Shown one piece after another: positions 54,638 through 64,000 of a stretch of DNA of 64,000 bases. Each line of letters starts with the position of its first letter. The first letter of the stretch is position 1. Source of the DNA: Desulfuromonas soudanensis (GTDB lineage: Bacteria; Desulfobacterota; Desulfuromonadia; Desulfuromonadales; WTL); assembly GCF_001278055.1 (NCBI RefSeq), contig NZ_CP010802.1, forward strand, positions 1,713,504 to 1,777,503, written 5' to 3'. Below the pieces are notes generated by a model. The model was not told the DNA's origin. It did no database searches and saw only the letters and a list, made by a program, of their open reading frames with translations. A program made the translations under genes and the position numbers.

Positions 54638-56449
54638 TTACTTGCTTTTCTTCTCGTGCTTCTTGCGCTCGTTGGCGTCGAGGTAGCGTTTGCGCAGCCG
54701 GATCGATTTGGGGGTGACTTCGACCAGTTCGTCATCGGCGATATACTCGAGGGCCTGCTCCAGGGAGAGGATGGTCGGCGGCGAACACTTCGTCGAATCG
54801 TCGGTTCCCGAGGAGCGGACGTTGGTCAACTTCTTGCCGCGGCAGGCGTTGACCACCAGGTCGTTGTCCTTGGCGTGCTGGCCGACAATCATCCCCTCAT
54901 AGACGGGGGTGCCGGCACTGAGGAAGAGGATGCCGCGATCCTGGAGGTTGAAGAGGGAGTAGCCGACCGTCTCGCCGCTGTCGACGGAGATCAGGACGCC
55001 GTTCTTCCGCCCGGCGATGGGGCCCTTGTAGGGGGAGTACTCGTGGAAGGTGTGGTTCATGACGCCGGTGCCCCGGGTGTCGGTGAGGAATTCGGTGCGG
55101 AAACCGATGAGCCCCCGGGCCGGGATGACGAACTCGAGGCGGTTGACGCCGTTCATCGGCTGCATGGAGACCATCTCGGCCTTGCGGGTGCCGAGTTTCT
55201 CGATGACCGTCCCCTGGTATTCCTCGGGGACGTCGATCACCAGATATTCCATCGGCTCGCAACGGACGCCGTCGATCTCCTGGAAGATGACCTCGGGTTT
55301 CGAGACGGAGAGTTCGAAGCCTTCGCGGCGCATGTTCTCGATGAGAATCGACAGGTGCAGTTCGCCGCGCCCGGAGACCTTGAAGGTATCGGTATTGTCC
55401 GTGTCCTCGACGCGCAGGGAGACGTTGGTCCGCAGCTCCTTGGTCAGGCGGTCGCGGATGTTGCGGGAGGTGACGTACTTCCCTTCCTTGCCTGCGAAGG
55501 GGGAGTCGCTGACCATGAAGTTCATCGAAAGGGTCGGCTGGTCGATGGCGAGGTAGGGGAGGGCCACCGGCTCGGTGGCGCTGGCCAGGGTCTCGCCGAT
55601 GCTGACGGTCTCGAAGCCGGCGATGCTGACGATGTCGCCGGCGACCGAGTCGGGGATTTCGATCTGGGCCAATCCTTCGTAGCCGAGGAGTTTGCTGATG
55701 CGCCCCCGGGTGATCTTGCCATCCTTGTCGATGTGGGCGATGGTTTCGCCGGCCTTGACGCGGCCGTTGGCGATGCGTCCGGTGGCGATGCGGCCGAGGT
55801 AGTCGTTGTAGGCGATACTGGAAACGAGCATCTGGAAGGGGGCATCGGGGTTGGCCACGGGGGGCGCCACGCGTTCGGCGATCATCTCGAAGAGCGGCTC
55901 GAGGTCATTCGATTCGTCGGCGAGGTGGCGCTTGGCGTAACCGCTCTTGGCGCTGGCGTAGACGATGGGGAAGTCGAGCTGCCCTTCGTCGGTGGTGAGT
56001 TCGCAGAAGAGGTCGAAGACCATGTTCACCACTTCTTCGGCACGGGCGCCGGGGCGGTCGATCTTGTTGATGACCACGATCGGCTTGATGCCGAGGTCAA
56101 GGGACTTCTTGAGAACGAAGCGGGTCTGGGGCATGGGGCCGTCGAAGGCGTCGACGAGGAGGAGCACCGAGTCGACCATCTTCAGAACCCGCTCCACCTC
56201 GCCGCCGAAGTCGGCGTGACCGGGGGTGTCGACGATGTTGATCTTCAGCCCTCCGTGGTGAATGGAGAGGTTTTTGGAGAGGATGGTGATCCCCCGTTCC
56301 TTCTCGAGGTCGTTGCTGTCCATCACCCGCTCGGTGATGGCCTGATTGTCACGGAAGACTCCGGATTGTCTGAGCATAGCGTCGACGAGGGTGGTCTTGC
56401 CGTGGTCGACGTGGGCGATAATGGCGATGTTACGAATGTTTGCTGACAT
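54638..56449 (-). CDS. typA: Translational GTPase TypA/BipA
   Basis: A 603-residue ribosome-binding GTPase. G1 [12 protein letters not shown]3 DTPGHADF and G4 NKIDRPGAR are intact, and the C-terminal half has the EF-G-like domains and TypA-specific region ([18 protein letters not shown], 18 residues). It aids 50S assembly and stress adaptation. ATG 56449 begins [17 protein letters not shown] basic Lys-rich C-terminus ([12 protein letters not shown]) ends the chain. It is a single gene with its own terminator. Confidence 0.96.
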   Translation of the reverse strand: MSANIRNIAIIAHVDHGKTTLVDAMLRQSGVFRDNQAITERVMDSNDLEKERGITILSKNLSIHHGGLKINIVDTPGHADFGGEVERVLKMVDSVLLLVDAFDGPMPQTRFVLKKSLDLGIKPIVVINKIDRPGARAEEVVNMVFDLFCELTTDEGQLDFPIVYASAKSGYAKRHLADESNDLEPLFEMIAERVAPPVANPDAPFQMLVSSIAYNDYLGRIATGRIANGRVKAGETIAHIDKDGKITRGRISKLLGYEGLAQIEIPDSVAGDIVSIAGFETVSIGETLASATEPVALPYLAIDQPTLSMNFMVSDSPFAGKEGKYVTSRNIRDRLTKELRTNVSLRVEDTDNTDTFKVSGRGELHLSILIENMRREGFELSVSKPEVIFQEIDGVRCEPMEYLVIDVPEEYQGTVIEKLGTRKAEMVSMQPMNGVNRLEFVIPARGLIGFRTEFLTDTRGTGVMNHTFHEYSPYKGPIAGRKNGVLISVDSGETVGYSLFNLQDRGILFLSAGTPVYEGMIVGQHAKDNDLVVNACRGKKLTNVRSSGTDDSTKCSPPTILSLEQALEYIADDELVEVTPKSIRLRKRYLDANERKKHEKKSK

Positions 56450-56676
56450 GGCTCTGTCTACTGCTCCTTCTCTGGGTCGCTAATCGGTGGGTGGCGGCAG
56501 GCCACCTGTAAAACCTCACAATCCTATACTAAAGTCATAAAAATAACCAGAAAAATATCGTCGCCACGGGAGGTCCTGCGGATCGGGTGTTGCGACGCCG
56601 AGAAAATCATTCTAGGATAGGTGACGTCCGACCTGCAACTGGTCGAGAGGCCGAGGTTGGGAAAAGGAGATAAATC

Positions 56677-57990
56677 ATGCATCCGTTGACTGTCCTGCAA
56701 AGAACCCTGTCGGTGCTGGCCGCTGTTGCACTCCTCGGGGGGTGCGCGCTCAATCCGGCGACCGGCCGCCAGGAACTGGCTCTGATTACCGTCTCTCCCG
56801 CTGAAGAAATCGCTCTGGGGGAAAAGACTTTTCCCCAGGCGTTGCAGCAGATGGGAGGGGAGTATCCCGACCCGGACCTCAATGCCTATGTCAACGCCGT
56901 CGGCGTGCGCCTCGGCCGTCTCAGCGGCCGCCCCGATCTCCCCTACCGCGTCCGGGTCGTCAACGATTCCTCCCCCAATGCCTTCGCCCTCCCGGGAGGC
57001 TTTATCGCCGTCAGTCGCGGACTCCTGGTCAATCTCGACAACGAGGCCCAGCTCGCCGCGGTCCTCGGCCACGAGGTGGGGCACGTCGACGCCCGCCACG
57101 CCGTGCAGGGGATGCAGCGCGACACCCTCTTCGGAGCGGGGCTGGCGGTTCTTTCCGGGGTCACCGGCCAGGCGTCCTACGGCCCGCTGGCCCGCCAGGC
57201 CGGGGAGATGGCGACGGCCCTTCTCGATCGCTCCTACAGCCGCGAGCAGGAACGGGAATCGGACCGCCTCGGCATCGACACCATGGTCAGGGCCGGATAC
57301 GATCCCGCCGGGGCGGTGCAGCTGCAGGAGTTCTTTTACCGCAAGGTCGAAAAGGGGGCCGAACCGGACTGGCTCGGCGGCATGTTCCGCACGCACCCCT
57401 TCTCCCGGGATCGGCTCGACGCCAACCGCAGTTATATCGCCGCCACCTATCCCCAGGCCCTCGGCAACTCCGGATACCGCCTCGGCGCCGAGGAGTTGCA
57501 GGCGGCGACCGCCGGAATCCGCGAGGCGCAGAAGGGATATGCTCTTTATGATCAGGCGCAAGCCCTGGAAAAACAGGGGGACGCGGGACGGGCCATCGCC
57601 ACCTATCTGCAGGCCGCCTCCGTGGCTCCCGATCAGGGGCTGATTCTCACCGCGCTGGGGATGGCCTATCTGCGCGCCGACGACCTCGCCTCGGCCCGCC
57701 GCCACCTCGCTCAAGCGGTGCATCTCGACGGCAATTACTATGCGTCACGTCTCGGTCTCGGCTATGTCTACCTGCAGCAGGAAAAGGGGGCGGCGGCGGT
57801 GAAGGAGTTCGAGGCGAGCATGGCGCTCCTGCCGACCCTGCAGGGGGGGTACCTGCTGGCCGAAGGGTATGAGAAGACCGGCAAGCCCGCCAAGGCCGCG
57901 GAGCTTTACCGCGCCGTCGCCGAGGCCGACGGCGGCGGCAAGCTCGGCCGGGCCGCCGGCGAGCGGCTGCGCATTCTCGAGGGGCGCTGA
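56677..57990 (+). CDS. M48-family metalloprotease lipoprotein with TPR tail (BepA-like)
   Basis: A 437-residue lipoprotein: signal with lipobox LLGGC (Cys23). The M48 zinc site is H132-E133-VG-H136 (LGHEVGHVDARHA) with a downstream Glu in REQERESDRLGID. After residue 280 the chain carries TPR-like repeats (AIATYLQAASVAPDQGLI, ARRHLAQAVHLDGNYYASRL, PAKAAELYRAVAEAD). This layout is like BepA/YfgC, which acts in outer-membrane protein quality control. GGAG precedes ATG 56677. It overlaps the next gene. Confidence 0.9.
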   Translation: MHPLTVLQRTLSVLAAVALLGGCALNPATGRQELALITVSPAEEIALGEKTFPQALQQMGGEYPDPDLNAYVNAVGVRLGRLSGRPDLPYRVRVVNDSSPNAFALPGGFIAVSRGLLVNLDNEAQLAAVLGHEVGHVDARHAVQGMQRDTLFGAGLAVLSGVTGQASYGPLARQAGEMATALLDRSYSREQERESDRLGIDTMVRAGYDPAGAVQLQEFFYRKVEKGAEPDWLGGMFRTHPFSRDRLDANRSYIAATYPQALGNSGYRLGAEELQAATAGIREAQKGYALYDQAQALEKQGDAGRAIATYLQAASVAPDQGLILTALGMAYLRADDLASARRHLAQAVHLDGNYYASRLGLGYVYLQQEKGAAAVKEFEASMALLPTLQGGYLLAEGYEKTGKPAKAAELYRAVAEADGGGKLGRAAGERLRILEGR

Positions 57991-58538
57991 TGGACTGGAC
58001 CACCCTGCTGCAGCCGGGAGAACGCCTTGTCTGGGAGGGGCGGCCGGCGCCGCGCTGCTACACCATGCGCAACTGGCGCCACGCCCTCTTCGGCGTCATC
58101 CTCCTGGTTCCGACCCTCTACTGGCAGGTCGTCGCTCTGCAACTCGCCGCCGTCTACCACCTGCCGCTGATCCCCTGGATCCCCCTGCCGTTTCTCCTGG
58201 CCGCCCTCTATCTTGCCCTCGGGCAGCTCTTTGTCGCCCGTCTCGAATGGGAAAACGTTTTCTACGCCGTCACCGACCGGCGCATCCTGGCTCAGCGCGG
58301 CTTTTTGCGTGTCCGGCACCTGGTCCTTGACCTCGATGCCGTCGGCTCCTTTGTCCTCAAACCCTACGGCGAAGAGCTCGCTTCGTTGCGCATTGTCGCC
58401 GTCGATTCTTCGACGACCCTGGTCCTCTCCTGCATCGAATACCCCCGCCTGGTCACCCGCCACCTCGAGGCGGCGATGGCCGCAACGGGGCGTCTGGCCG
58501 GTCAGGAGCCCCCTTCCTCCGCCGGTGAAACCGGTTGA
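57990..58538 (+). CDS. Bacterial PH-domain membrane protein
   Basis: A 182-residue protein. ATG 57990 overlaps the stop of the protease gene (TGATGG). Two membrane helices lie at about residues 30-50 (LFGVILLVPTLYWQVVALQ) and 54-75 (PLIPWIPLPFLLAALYLAL). A PH-like domain follows (FYAVTDRRILAQRGFLRVRH, SFVLKPYGEELASLRIVAV). This is the bPH2/YdbS-like layout. It is probably a small inner-membrane protein co-translated with the protease. The function is unknown. Confidence 0.8.
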   Translation: MDWTTLLQPGERLVWEGRPAPRCYTMRNWRHALFGVILLVPTLYWQVVALQLAAVYHLPLIPWIPLPFLLAALYLALGQLFVARLEWENVFYAVTDRRILAQRGFLRVRHLVLDLDAVGSFVLKPYGEELASLRIVAVDSSTTLVLSCIEYPRLVTRHLEAAMAATGRLAGQEPPSSAGETG

Positions 58539-58617
58539 CTTTCTCCCCCCCCATTGATTAACCTTGATGACTTCGCAATAACCGGGAAAGAAGGAAAGAC
58601 GGGTAAGAAAAAGGATT

Positions 58618-58717
58618 CAACGCCGAGTCGCAGAGGACCAAGGAGAGCGCAGAGAGATCATTTTTGACAGAAGGTCGATCCTGCAGGCACTTCTCTCCAT
58701 CTCAGCGACTCTGCGTT
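58618..58717. repeat. Inverted repeat, CAACGC-GAGTCGC family
   Basis: Left arm CAACGCcGAGTCGCaGAG (58618-58635) and GGAGAG (near 58641-58646) pair with 58693-58717 (CTCTCC...CTCaGCGACTCtGCGTTG). Intervening about 46 bp. It lies just upstream of miaB and belongs to the dispersed family described in the findings. Confidence 0.75.
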
Positions 58718-58771
58718 GATGCATTTTATCATTGTAAGGTTCGCCGGATTTTTCAGATAAAGGATTTCCCC

Positions 58772-60100
58772 TTGGCAGCAGAAAAGACTTTCTATCTCGA
58801 GACCTTCGGGTGTCAGATGAACGTGGTCGATTCGGAACGGATCGTCGACTCCCTGAAGCAGATCGGCTACCGGCAGGTATCTCTGGTCGAAGACGCCGGA
58901 CTGATCCTCCTCAATACCTGCTCGGTGCGCGACAAGGCCGAGCGCAAGGTCTACGGCCATCTCGGCAGCTTCAAACCCCTCAAGGCCGACAACCCGGCCC
59001 TGATCATTGGCGTCGGCGGCTGCGTCGCCCAGCAGGAGGGGGAGCGGCTCCTCGAGAAGCTCCCCTTTCTCGACCTTGTTTTCGGCACCCACAACGTCCA
59101 CAAGCTCCCCGAGATGGTCCAGGCGGTGGAGAAGAACCGGGTCCGCTGCCTGGAGACCGATTTCCTCGATCGGGAGACCCGTCTCGCCCTCTTCCCCCGC
59201 CGCACGGAAGGGGATATGGTGAGCCGCTTCGTGACGGTGATGCAGGGGTGCGACAACTTCTGTTCCTACTGCGTCGTCCCCCATGTGCGCGGCCGGGAAA
59301 TCAGCCGTCCCAGCGCCGAGATTCTCGCCGAGATCGAGGAACTCTCCGCCGGAGGGGTCCGTGAAGTCACCCTCATCGGCCAGAACGTCAACTCCTACGG
59401 CGCCAGAATCGAGGGGGAACTCTCCTTTGCCGCCCTCCTCGCCGCCGTCCAGGCCATCGACGGCATCGAGCGGATCCGTTTCACCACCTCCCACCCCCGC
59501 GATCTCTCCGGGGAGCTTATCGCCGCCTTCGCTACCCTCGACAAGCTCTGCCTGCATATCCACCTCCCGGTACAGTGCGGCTCCGACCGGGTGCTGAAAC
59601 TGATGAACCGCGGCTACACCCGCGCCGGGTATCTCGACCGTGTGCGCCGCCTCAAGGAAGTCGCCCCGGAGATCCGCCTCACCTCGGATATCATCGTCGG
59701 CTTTCCCGGAGAAACCGAAGAGGATTTTGCCGCCACCCTCGACCTGGTGGCCGAGGTGCGTTACGCCGACGTCTTCACCTTCCTCTATTCTCCCCGTCCC
59801 GGCACCGCTGCCGCAGAACTTTCCGACGATCTCCCCGCGGCCGTCCGCCAGGAGCGCTTCGACCGCCTCCTGGCCCTGCAGGAGTCCATCGGCCGCCAGG
59901 TCTGGGCCGCCGATGTCGGGGCTGTTCTGCCGGTCCTCGTCGAGGGAGAGAGCCGTCAGGGAGAAGGACAGATCTTCGGCCGCACCACCTGGAACCGCAT
60001 CGTCAACTTCCCGGGGAGCCCGGAACTCATCGGCAGGACCGTGCCGGTCCGCATCCTTCGGTCGAACAAAAACACCCAGCTCGGCGAGATTGTCATCTAG
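58772..60100 (+). CDS. miaB: tRNA-2-methylthio-N6-dimethylallyladenosine synthase MiaB
   Basis: A 442-residue methylthiotransferase for A37 of tRNA. TTG 58772 (AAAGGA 7-8 nt upstream) is chosen because the upstream in-frame ATG region is repeat DNA. The UPF0004 domain has C14 (FGCQMN), C50 (NTCSVRD) and a third in GGCVAQ. The radical SAM cluster is C160-x3-C164-x2-C167 (CDNFCSYC). A TRAM domain ends the chain (RTVPVRILRSNKNTQLGEIV). All six cluster cysteines are present. Confidence 0.95.
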   Translation: MAAEKTFYLETFGCQMNVVDSERIVDSLKQIGYRQVSLVEDAGLILLNTCSVRDKAERKVYGHLGSFKPLKADNPALIIGVGGCVAQQEGERLLEKLPFLDLVFGTHNVHKLPEMVQAVEKNRVRCLETDFLDRETRLALFPRRTEGDMVSRFVTVMQGCDNFCSYCVVPHVRGREISRPSAEILAEIEELSAGGVREVTLIGQNVNSYGARIEGELSFAALLAAVQAIDGIERIRFTTSHPRDLSGELIAAFATLDKLCLHIHLPVQCGSDRVLKLMNRGYTRAGYLDRVRRLKEVAPEIRLTSDIIVGFPGETEEDFAATLDLVAEVRYADVFTFLYSPRPGTAAAELSDDLPAAVRQERFDRLLALQESIGRQVWAADVGAVLPVLVEGESRQGEGQIFGRTTWNRIVNFPGSPELIGRTVPVRILRSNKNTQLGEIVI

Positions 60101-60171
60101 CTCGGGACCACTGGATCGGTTCCCCTGCAGTTGAGTCCGTTTACTCCTTGGGACGGCAACCGAACCAATCG

Positions 60172-60275
60172 TCAACGCAGAGACTCAGAGGAGGAGAGAA
60201 GCGCAGAGGAAGGTCCTTGTACTACGCGCTTCCGGTCTGATTTTTCTCTCTCCATCTCCGCGCCCTTCTGCAGCA
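60172..60275. repeat. Degenerate inverted repeat, ACGCAGAG family
   Basis: Left side TCAACGCAGAGACTCAGAGG and GAGAGAAGCGCAGAGG (60172-60210) faces TTCTCTCTCCATCTCCGCGC and CTTCTGCAGCA (60244-60275). Pairing is partial. It fills most of the gap between miaB and the PHP gene. Confidence 0.55.
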
Positions 60276-60326
60276 CCTGACACTTTCCGGCCATCCCCCA
60301 ACCTCCGTCCAGGAGACGACACTTTC

Positions 60327-60977
60327 ATGATCGATCTGCACAGCCATTCCATCTTCAGCGACGGGGAACTGATCCCCTCCGAGCTCACCCGCCGCGCCGC
60401 TATCCTCGGATACCGGGCGCTGGCGATCACCGACCACGGCGATTTTTCCAACCTCGACTTCATCATCCCGCGCATCCTTCGGGTGGCCGGCGATCTCGGC
60501 GCCGCCTGGGGCCTGACGGTGATTCCCGGGATCGAGCTCACTCATATCCCGCCGGCGTCGATTGCCGCGGCGGCCAGGGAGGCCCGAGCCCTCGGCGCCC
60601 GCATCATCGTCTGTCACGGCGAAACCATCGTCGAGCCGGTGGCGTGCGGCACCAACCGCGCGGCGCTCCTTTCCGACATCGACATCCTCTCCCATCCCGG
60701 GCTGATTACCGCCGAAGACGCCGCCCTGGCCGCCGAGCGCGGCATCTGTCTGGAGCTGACCACCCGCAAGGGGCACTCCCTGACCAACGGTCACGTCGCC
60801 CGCACCGCCCTGGCCGCCGGGGCGCTGCTGGTGGTCAACACCGACAGCCATGCCCCCGGGGATCTCACGTCCCTCGATATGGCGCGGAAAATAGCCCTCG
60901 GGGCGGGGCTCTCCGAAGCAGAGTTCGAACAGACCCGGCGCAACAGCGAGGCCCTGGTGGCCCGCTCTCTCCTGTGA
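60327..60977 (+). CDS. PHP-domain phosphoesterase (histidinol-phosphatase-like)
   Basis: A 216-residue PHP-fold metal phosphoesterase. Metal ligands are in DLHSHSIFSDGE, AITDHGDFSN, GIELTHI, HGETIVEP, LSHPG and NTDSHAPGD. CAGGAG lies 11 nt before ATG 60327. It lacks neighbours of histidine synthesis. A substrate such as histidinol phosphate or another small phosphoester is possible but undetermined. Confidence 0.87.
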   Translation: MIDLHSHSIFSDGELIPSELTRRAAILGYRALAITDHGDFSNLDFIIPRILRVAGDLGAAWGLTVIPGIELTHIPPASIAAAAREARALGARIIVCHGETIVEPVACGTNRAALLSDIDILSHPGLITAEDAALAAERGICLELTTRKGHSLTNGHVARTALAAGALLVVNTDSHAPGDLTSLDMARKIALGAGLSEAEFEQTRRNSEALVARSLL

Positions 60978-60994
60978 AGCCTGCAGGGTCAATT

Positions 60995-61348
60995 TCAACG
61001 CAGAGAGCGCTGAGAAGGTCAGGAGGACGCAGAGAAGGGCAGGAGTAAAAAACTTTGTTTTTGGTTAACCCCCAAGGCTAGAATTTTATCGGCTTTCTCT
61101 GTGATCTCTGTGCCCTCGAGTGAGTGCAGCGAACGGGTGGTGAAAGCTTTGCCTGCTGAAAGGCTTTTGACCGCGGAGGGCGCGGAGGGCGCGGAGAAGG
61201 GCCAGGTCAAAAAACATTCCACACGACCCTGCTTTTATCTGCGAACATCTGCGTCATCTGCGGATATAAAGTATTTGACCTTGTCTCAGCCGAAGCGCGA
61301 AGGAGAGCCGGATTTTAAGGATTTTCCTTCGTGACCTTCGTGGTGAAA
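60995..61348. repeat. Mosaic of several short-unit repeats
   Basis: This 417-bp gap (60978-61394) has no gene. It contains an ACGCAGAG-type half (60995-61040) facing CTTTCTCTGTGATCTCTGTG (61093-61112), a 9-bp tandem GCGGAGGGC run (61172-61199), an ATCTGCG-ATCTGCG-ATCTGCGG type segment (61238-61266), and CTTCGTGACCTTCGTGGTG (61326-61344). Different repeat flavours are laid end to end, as if copies inserted into or beside one another. Confidence 0.65.
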
Positions 61349-61394
61349 CATCGCTTTTTTATAAACACAGCAACATTCAACTGGCGAGGATTTC

Positions 61395-62465
61395 ATGAAC
61401 GATACGGATTTCGCTTTTCTCAAGGAGTTGGTCGAAGCTCCGAGCCCCTCCGGTTATGAACAGCCCGCTCAGCGGATCATGCGCCGCGAACTGGAGCCGG
61501 TGGCCGACGAGGTGACCACCGATGTCATGGGGAACGTCATCGCCCGCATCGCCGCGGCAGGGGAGGGGGCTCCGCGCCTGATGCTCGCCGGCCACTGCGA
61601 CGAGATCGGCTTCATGGTCAAGTACGTCGACGACGCCGGCTTCATCTTCTTTTCCCCCATCGGCGGGGTCGACGCCCACCTCGTTCCCGGGCAGCGGGTG
61701 CTGATTCACGGCACCGGCGGGCCGGTTCTCGGGGTGGTGGGGAAGAAGCCGATTCACATGATGGAAACCAAGGAGCGGGAGACCGTCGTCAAGTTCAAGG
61801 CGATGTTCATCGACATCGGCTGCAGCAGCCGCAGCGAAGTCGAGGCGTTGGTGGCGATCGGCGACCCGGTGACCCTCAAGGTCGGTCTCGAGCGTCTGCA
61901 GGGAGACCGGGTGATCTCCCGGGCTTTTGACGACAAGATGGGGGCCTTCATCGTCGCCCGGGTGCTGCAGGAGGTCCGCCGCCGCGGCGCCCCCCCGGTG
62001 GAACTCTACGGGGTCTCGACGGTGCAGGAGGAGGTCGGCTTGCGCGGCGGCGCGACGAGCGTCTACGGCATCGACCCCGACATCGGCATCGCCGTCGAGG
62101 TCGGCTTCGCCACCGATTTTCCCGAGGTCGACAAGAAGGAACTCGGCGAGTTCAAGGTCGGCAGCGGTCCGATTCTCAGCCGCGGAGCCAACGTCAACCC
62201 GGCCCTCTTTGAGCTTCTCATGGAGTGCGCCCGCGACGAAAAGATCCCGGTGCAGGTCATGGCCCAGGCCCGGGCGACGGGGACCGACGCCAACGTCATC
62301 CAGCTCTCCCGCGGCGGTGTCGCCGCCGCCCTGGTCAGCGTACCGCTGCGCTACATGCACACCCCCGTCGAGCTCCTTTCCCTGAGCGATCTGGAGAACA
62401 CCGTGCGTCTGCTCACCGCCCTGGTTTATCGCATCAGGGACCGTGGTCAGTTCATCCCCAATTAG
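61395..62465 (+). CDS. M42-family glutamyl aminopeptidase/endoglucanase-like
   Basis: A 356-residue dinuclear zinc aminopeptidase. It opens TDFAFLKELVEAPSPSGYE (19 residues) and shows AGHCDEIGFMVKYV, SRAFDDKMGAF, VQEEVGLRGGATS with the catalytic Glu pair, and TGTDANVIQLSRGG. M42 enzymes form large tetrahedral particles that trim peptides in the cytosol. It starts at ATG 61395 with a weak RBS and has no signal peptide. Confidence 0.92.
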   Translation: MNDTDFAFLKELVEAPSPSGYEQPAQRIMRRELEPVADEVTTDVMGNVIARIAAAGEGAPRLMLAGHCDEIGFMVKYVDDAGFIFFSPIGGVDAHLVPGQRVLIHGTGGPVLGVVGKKPIHMMETKERETVVKFKAMFIDIGCSSRSEVEALVAIGDPVTLKVGLERLQGDRVISRAFDDKMGAFIVARVLQEVRRRGAPPVELYGVSTVQEEVGLRGGATSVYGIDPDIGIAVEVGFATDFPEVDKKELGEFKVGSGPILSRGANVNPALFELLMECARDEKIPVQVMAQARATGTDANVIQLSRGGVAAALVSVPLRYMHTPVELLSLSDLENTVRLLTALVYRIRDRGQFIPN

Positions 62466-62623
62466 GCTTTTTTCAGGACCTTTTTCCTTGACCCCCCACA
62501 GGGGCAGGTATAAAGTCGCCAGTTAATATTTTTCGGTCTGAACCCCTGGTTGCCGGGCCGGATATCGAACTTTTTCCTGGATCCAACCCCAGGTTTTCCG
62601 GCTTTTAGAATGGCGAATTTTTA

Positions 62624-62700
62624 GCCACCAAGGCACGGAGACACCAAGAAAAACGTAATACAAATAATTGCTTTCCTTGGTGTCTTGGTGCCTTGGTGGC
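62624..62700. repeat. Inverted repeat, CCACCAAGGCAC family
   Basis: Arms of 29 bp at 62624-62652 and 62672-62700 match at 26 positions as reverse complements; GCCACCAAGGCAC begins the left arm. The loop is 19 bp. It lies in the 306-bp gap before guaB, which holds no other feature that I can see. A half copy (GCCACCGAGGTGCCACGG) occurs at 50776-50793. Confidence 0.88.
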
Positions 62701-62741
62701 AATTCATAAATTTCATTCATTCTCTTTAGAGTTTCAAATAG

Positions 62742-64000
<1,259 letters not shown>

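Noticed and set aside
54656-56446. 596-codon plus-strand frame across typA
   Set aside because: Antisense shadow of typA; low-complexity Gly/Asp/Val-rich translation and no known domain.
60978-61394. CRISPR array
   Set aside because: Repeats here are short, nearly contiguous and of several types, with no regular spacers; no cas gene is in the window.

Overview
The window looks like chromosome of a GC-rich deltaproteobacterium of the Desulfuromonadales (Geobacter/Desulfuromonas type). This is inferred from the GeoRSP-type radical SAM/SPASM/PqqD cluster beside a selenium-type YedE, the smpB-ssrA order, the panB-panC-PLP-decarboxylase order, a 180-kDa-class NAD-glutamate dehydrogenase, and many dispersed inverted repeats of the kind common in this group. 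No species can be named from sequence alone.

Region 1 (1-7.3 kb): a 5'-truncated beta-helix protein, then a co-directional cluster. Its members are a PhnD-like lipoprotein, a membrane-anchored TPR protein, a YedE-type selenium/sulfur membrane protein, a PqqD-like chaperone, a radical SAM/SPASM maturase, an 18-codon gene with a strong RBS (MQKYVKPRVVGSSNVHPC), a long base-paired RNA element, an intrinsic terminator, a SPASM protein without the radical SAM cysteines, and a cysteine desulfurase-family enzyme. I regard this as the most interesting system here: a tiny cysteine-ended peptide, its likely maturases, and a structured RNA between them.

Region 2 (7.3-24.4 kb): housekeeping genes. These are PhoH-like ATPase, tsaD, a DUF2062 membrane protein, rsmA, a parvulin, glutamate dehydrogenase, a flavin reductase, pantothenate synthesis (panB, panC and a PLP aspartate decarboxylase that likely replaces PanD), an amidohydrolase, an RseC-type protein, smpB and the tmRNA gene.

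Region 3 (24.3-38.7 kb): a roughly 14-kb island bounded by a direct repeat of the tmRNA 3' end. It holds an IS4-family insertion with 9-bp target duplications, an A+T-rich Ser/Thr kinase + TPR pair, a type I restriction system (hsdM, hsdS, hsdR) with a SIR2-domain gene between hsdS and hsdR, a frameshifted small gene after hsdR, an uncharacterised membrane/soluble gene pair, and an endonuclease relic. No integrase is present. It reads as a layered defence island.

Region 4 (38.7-42.5 kb): a zinc-ribbon protein, an SRAP/YedK protein, then a decaying toxin-antitoxin-like cluster: a lone MNT nucleotidyltransferase, a GxxExxY gene whose ends are an inverted repeat, an Xre regulator, a Fic gene lacking its catalytic core, and a frameshifted CopG-type antitoxin.

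Region 5 (42.5-64 kb): a Tat-exported three-subunit molybdenum hydroxylase, a cytochrome c, small envelope proteins, a dihydroorotate dehydrogenase-like protein, an AMMECR1 protein, an Old Yellow Enzyme, a 56-residue zinc-ribbon gene, typA, an M48 protease, a PH-domain protein, miaB, a PHP phosphoesterase, an M42 aminopeptidase and the start of guaB. Gaps between these genes carry several inverted-repeat elements.
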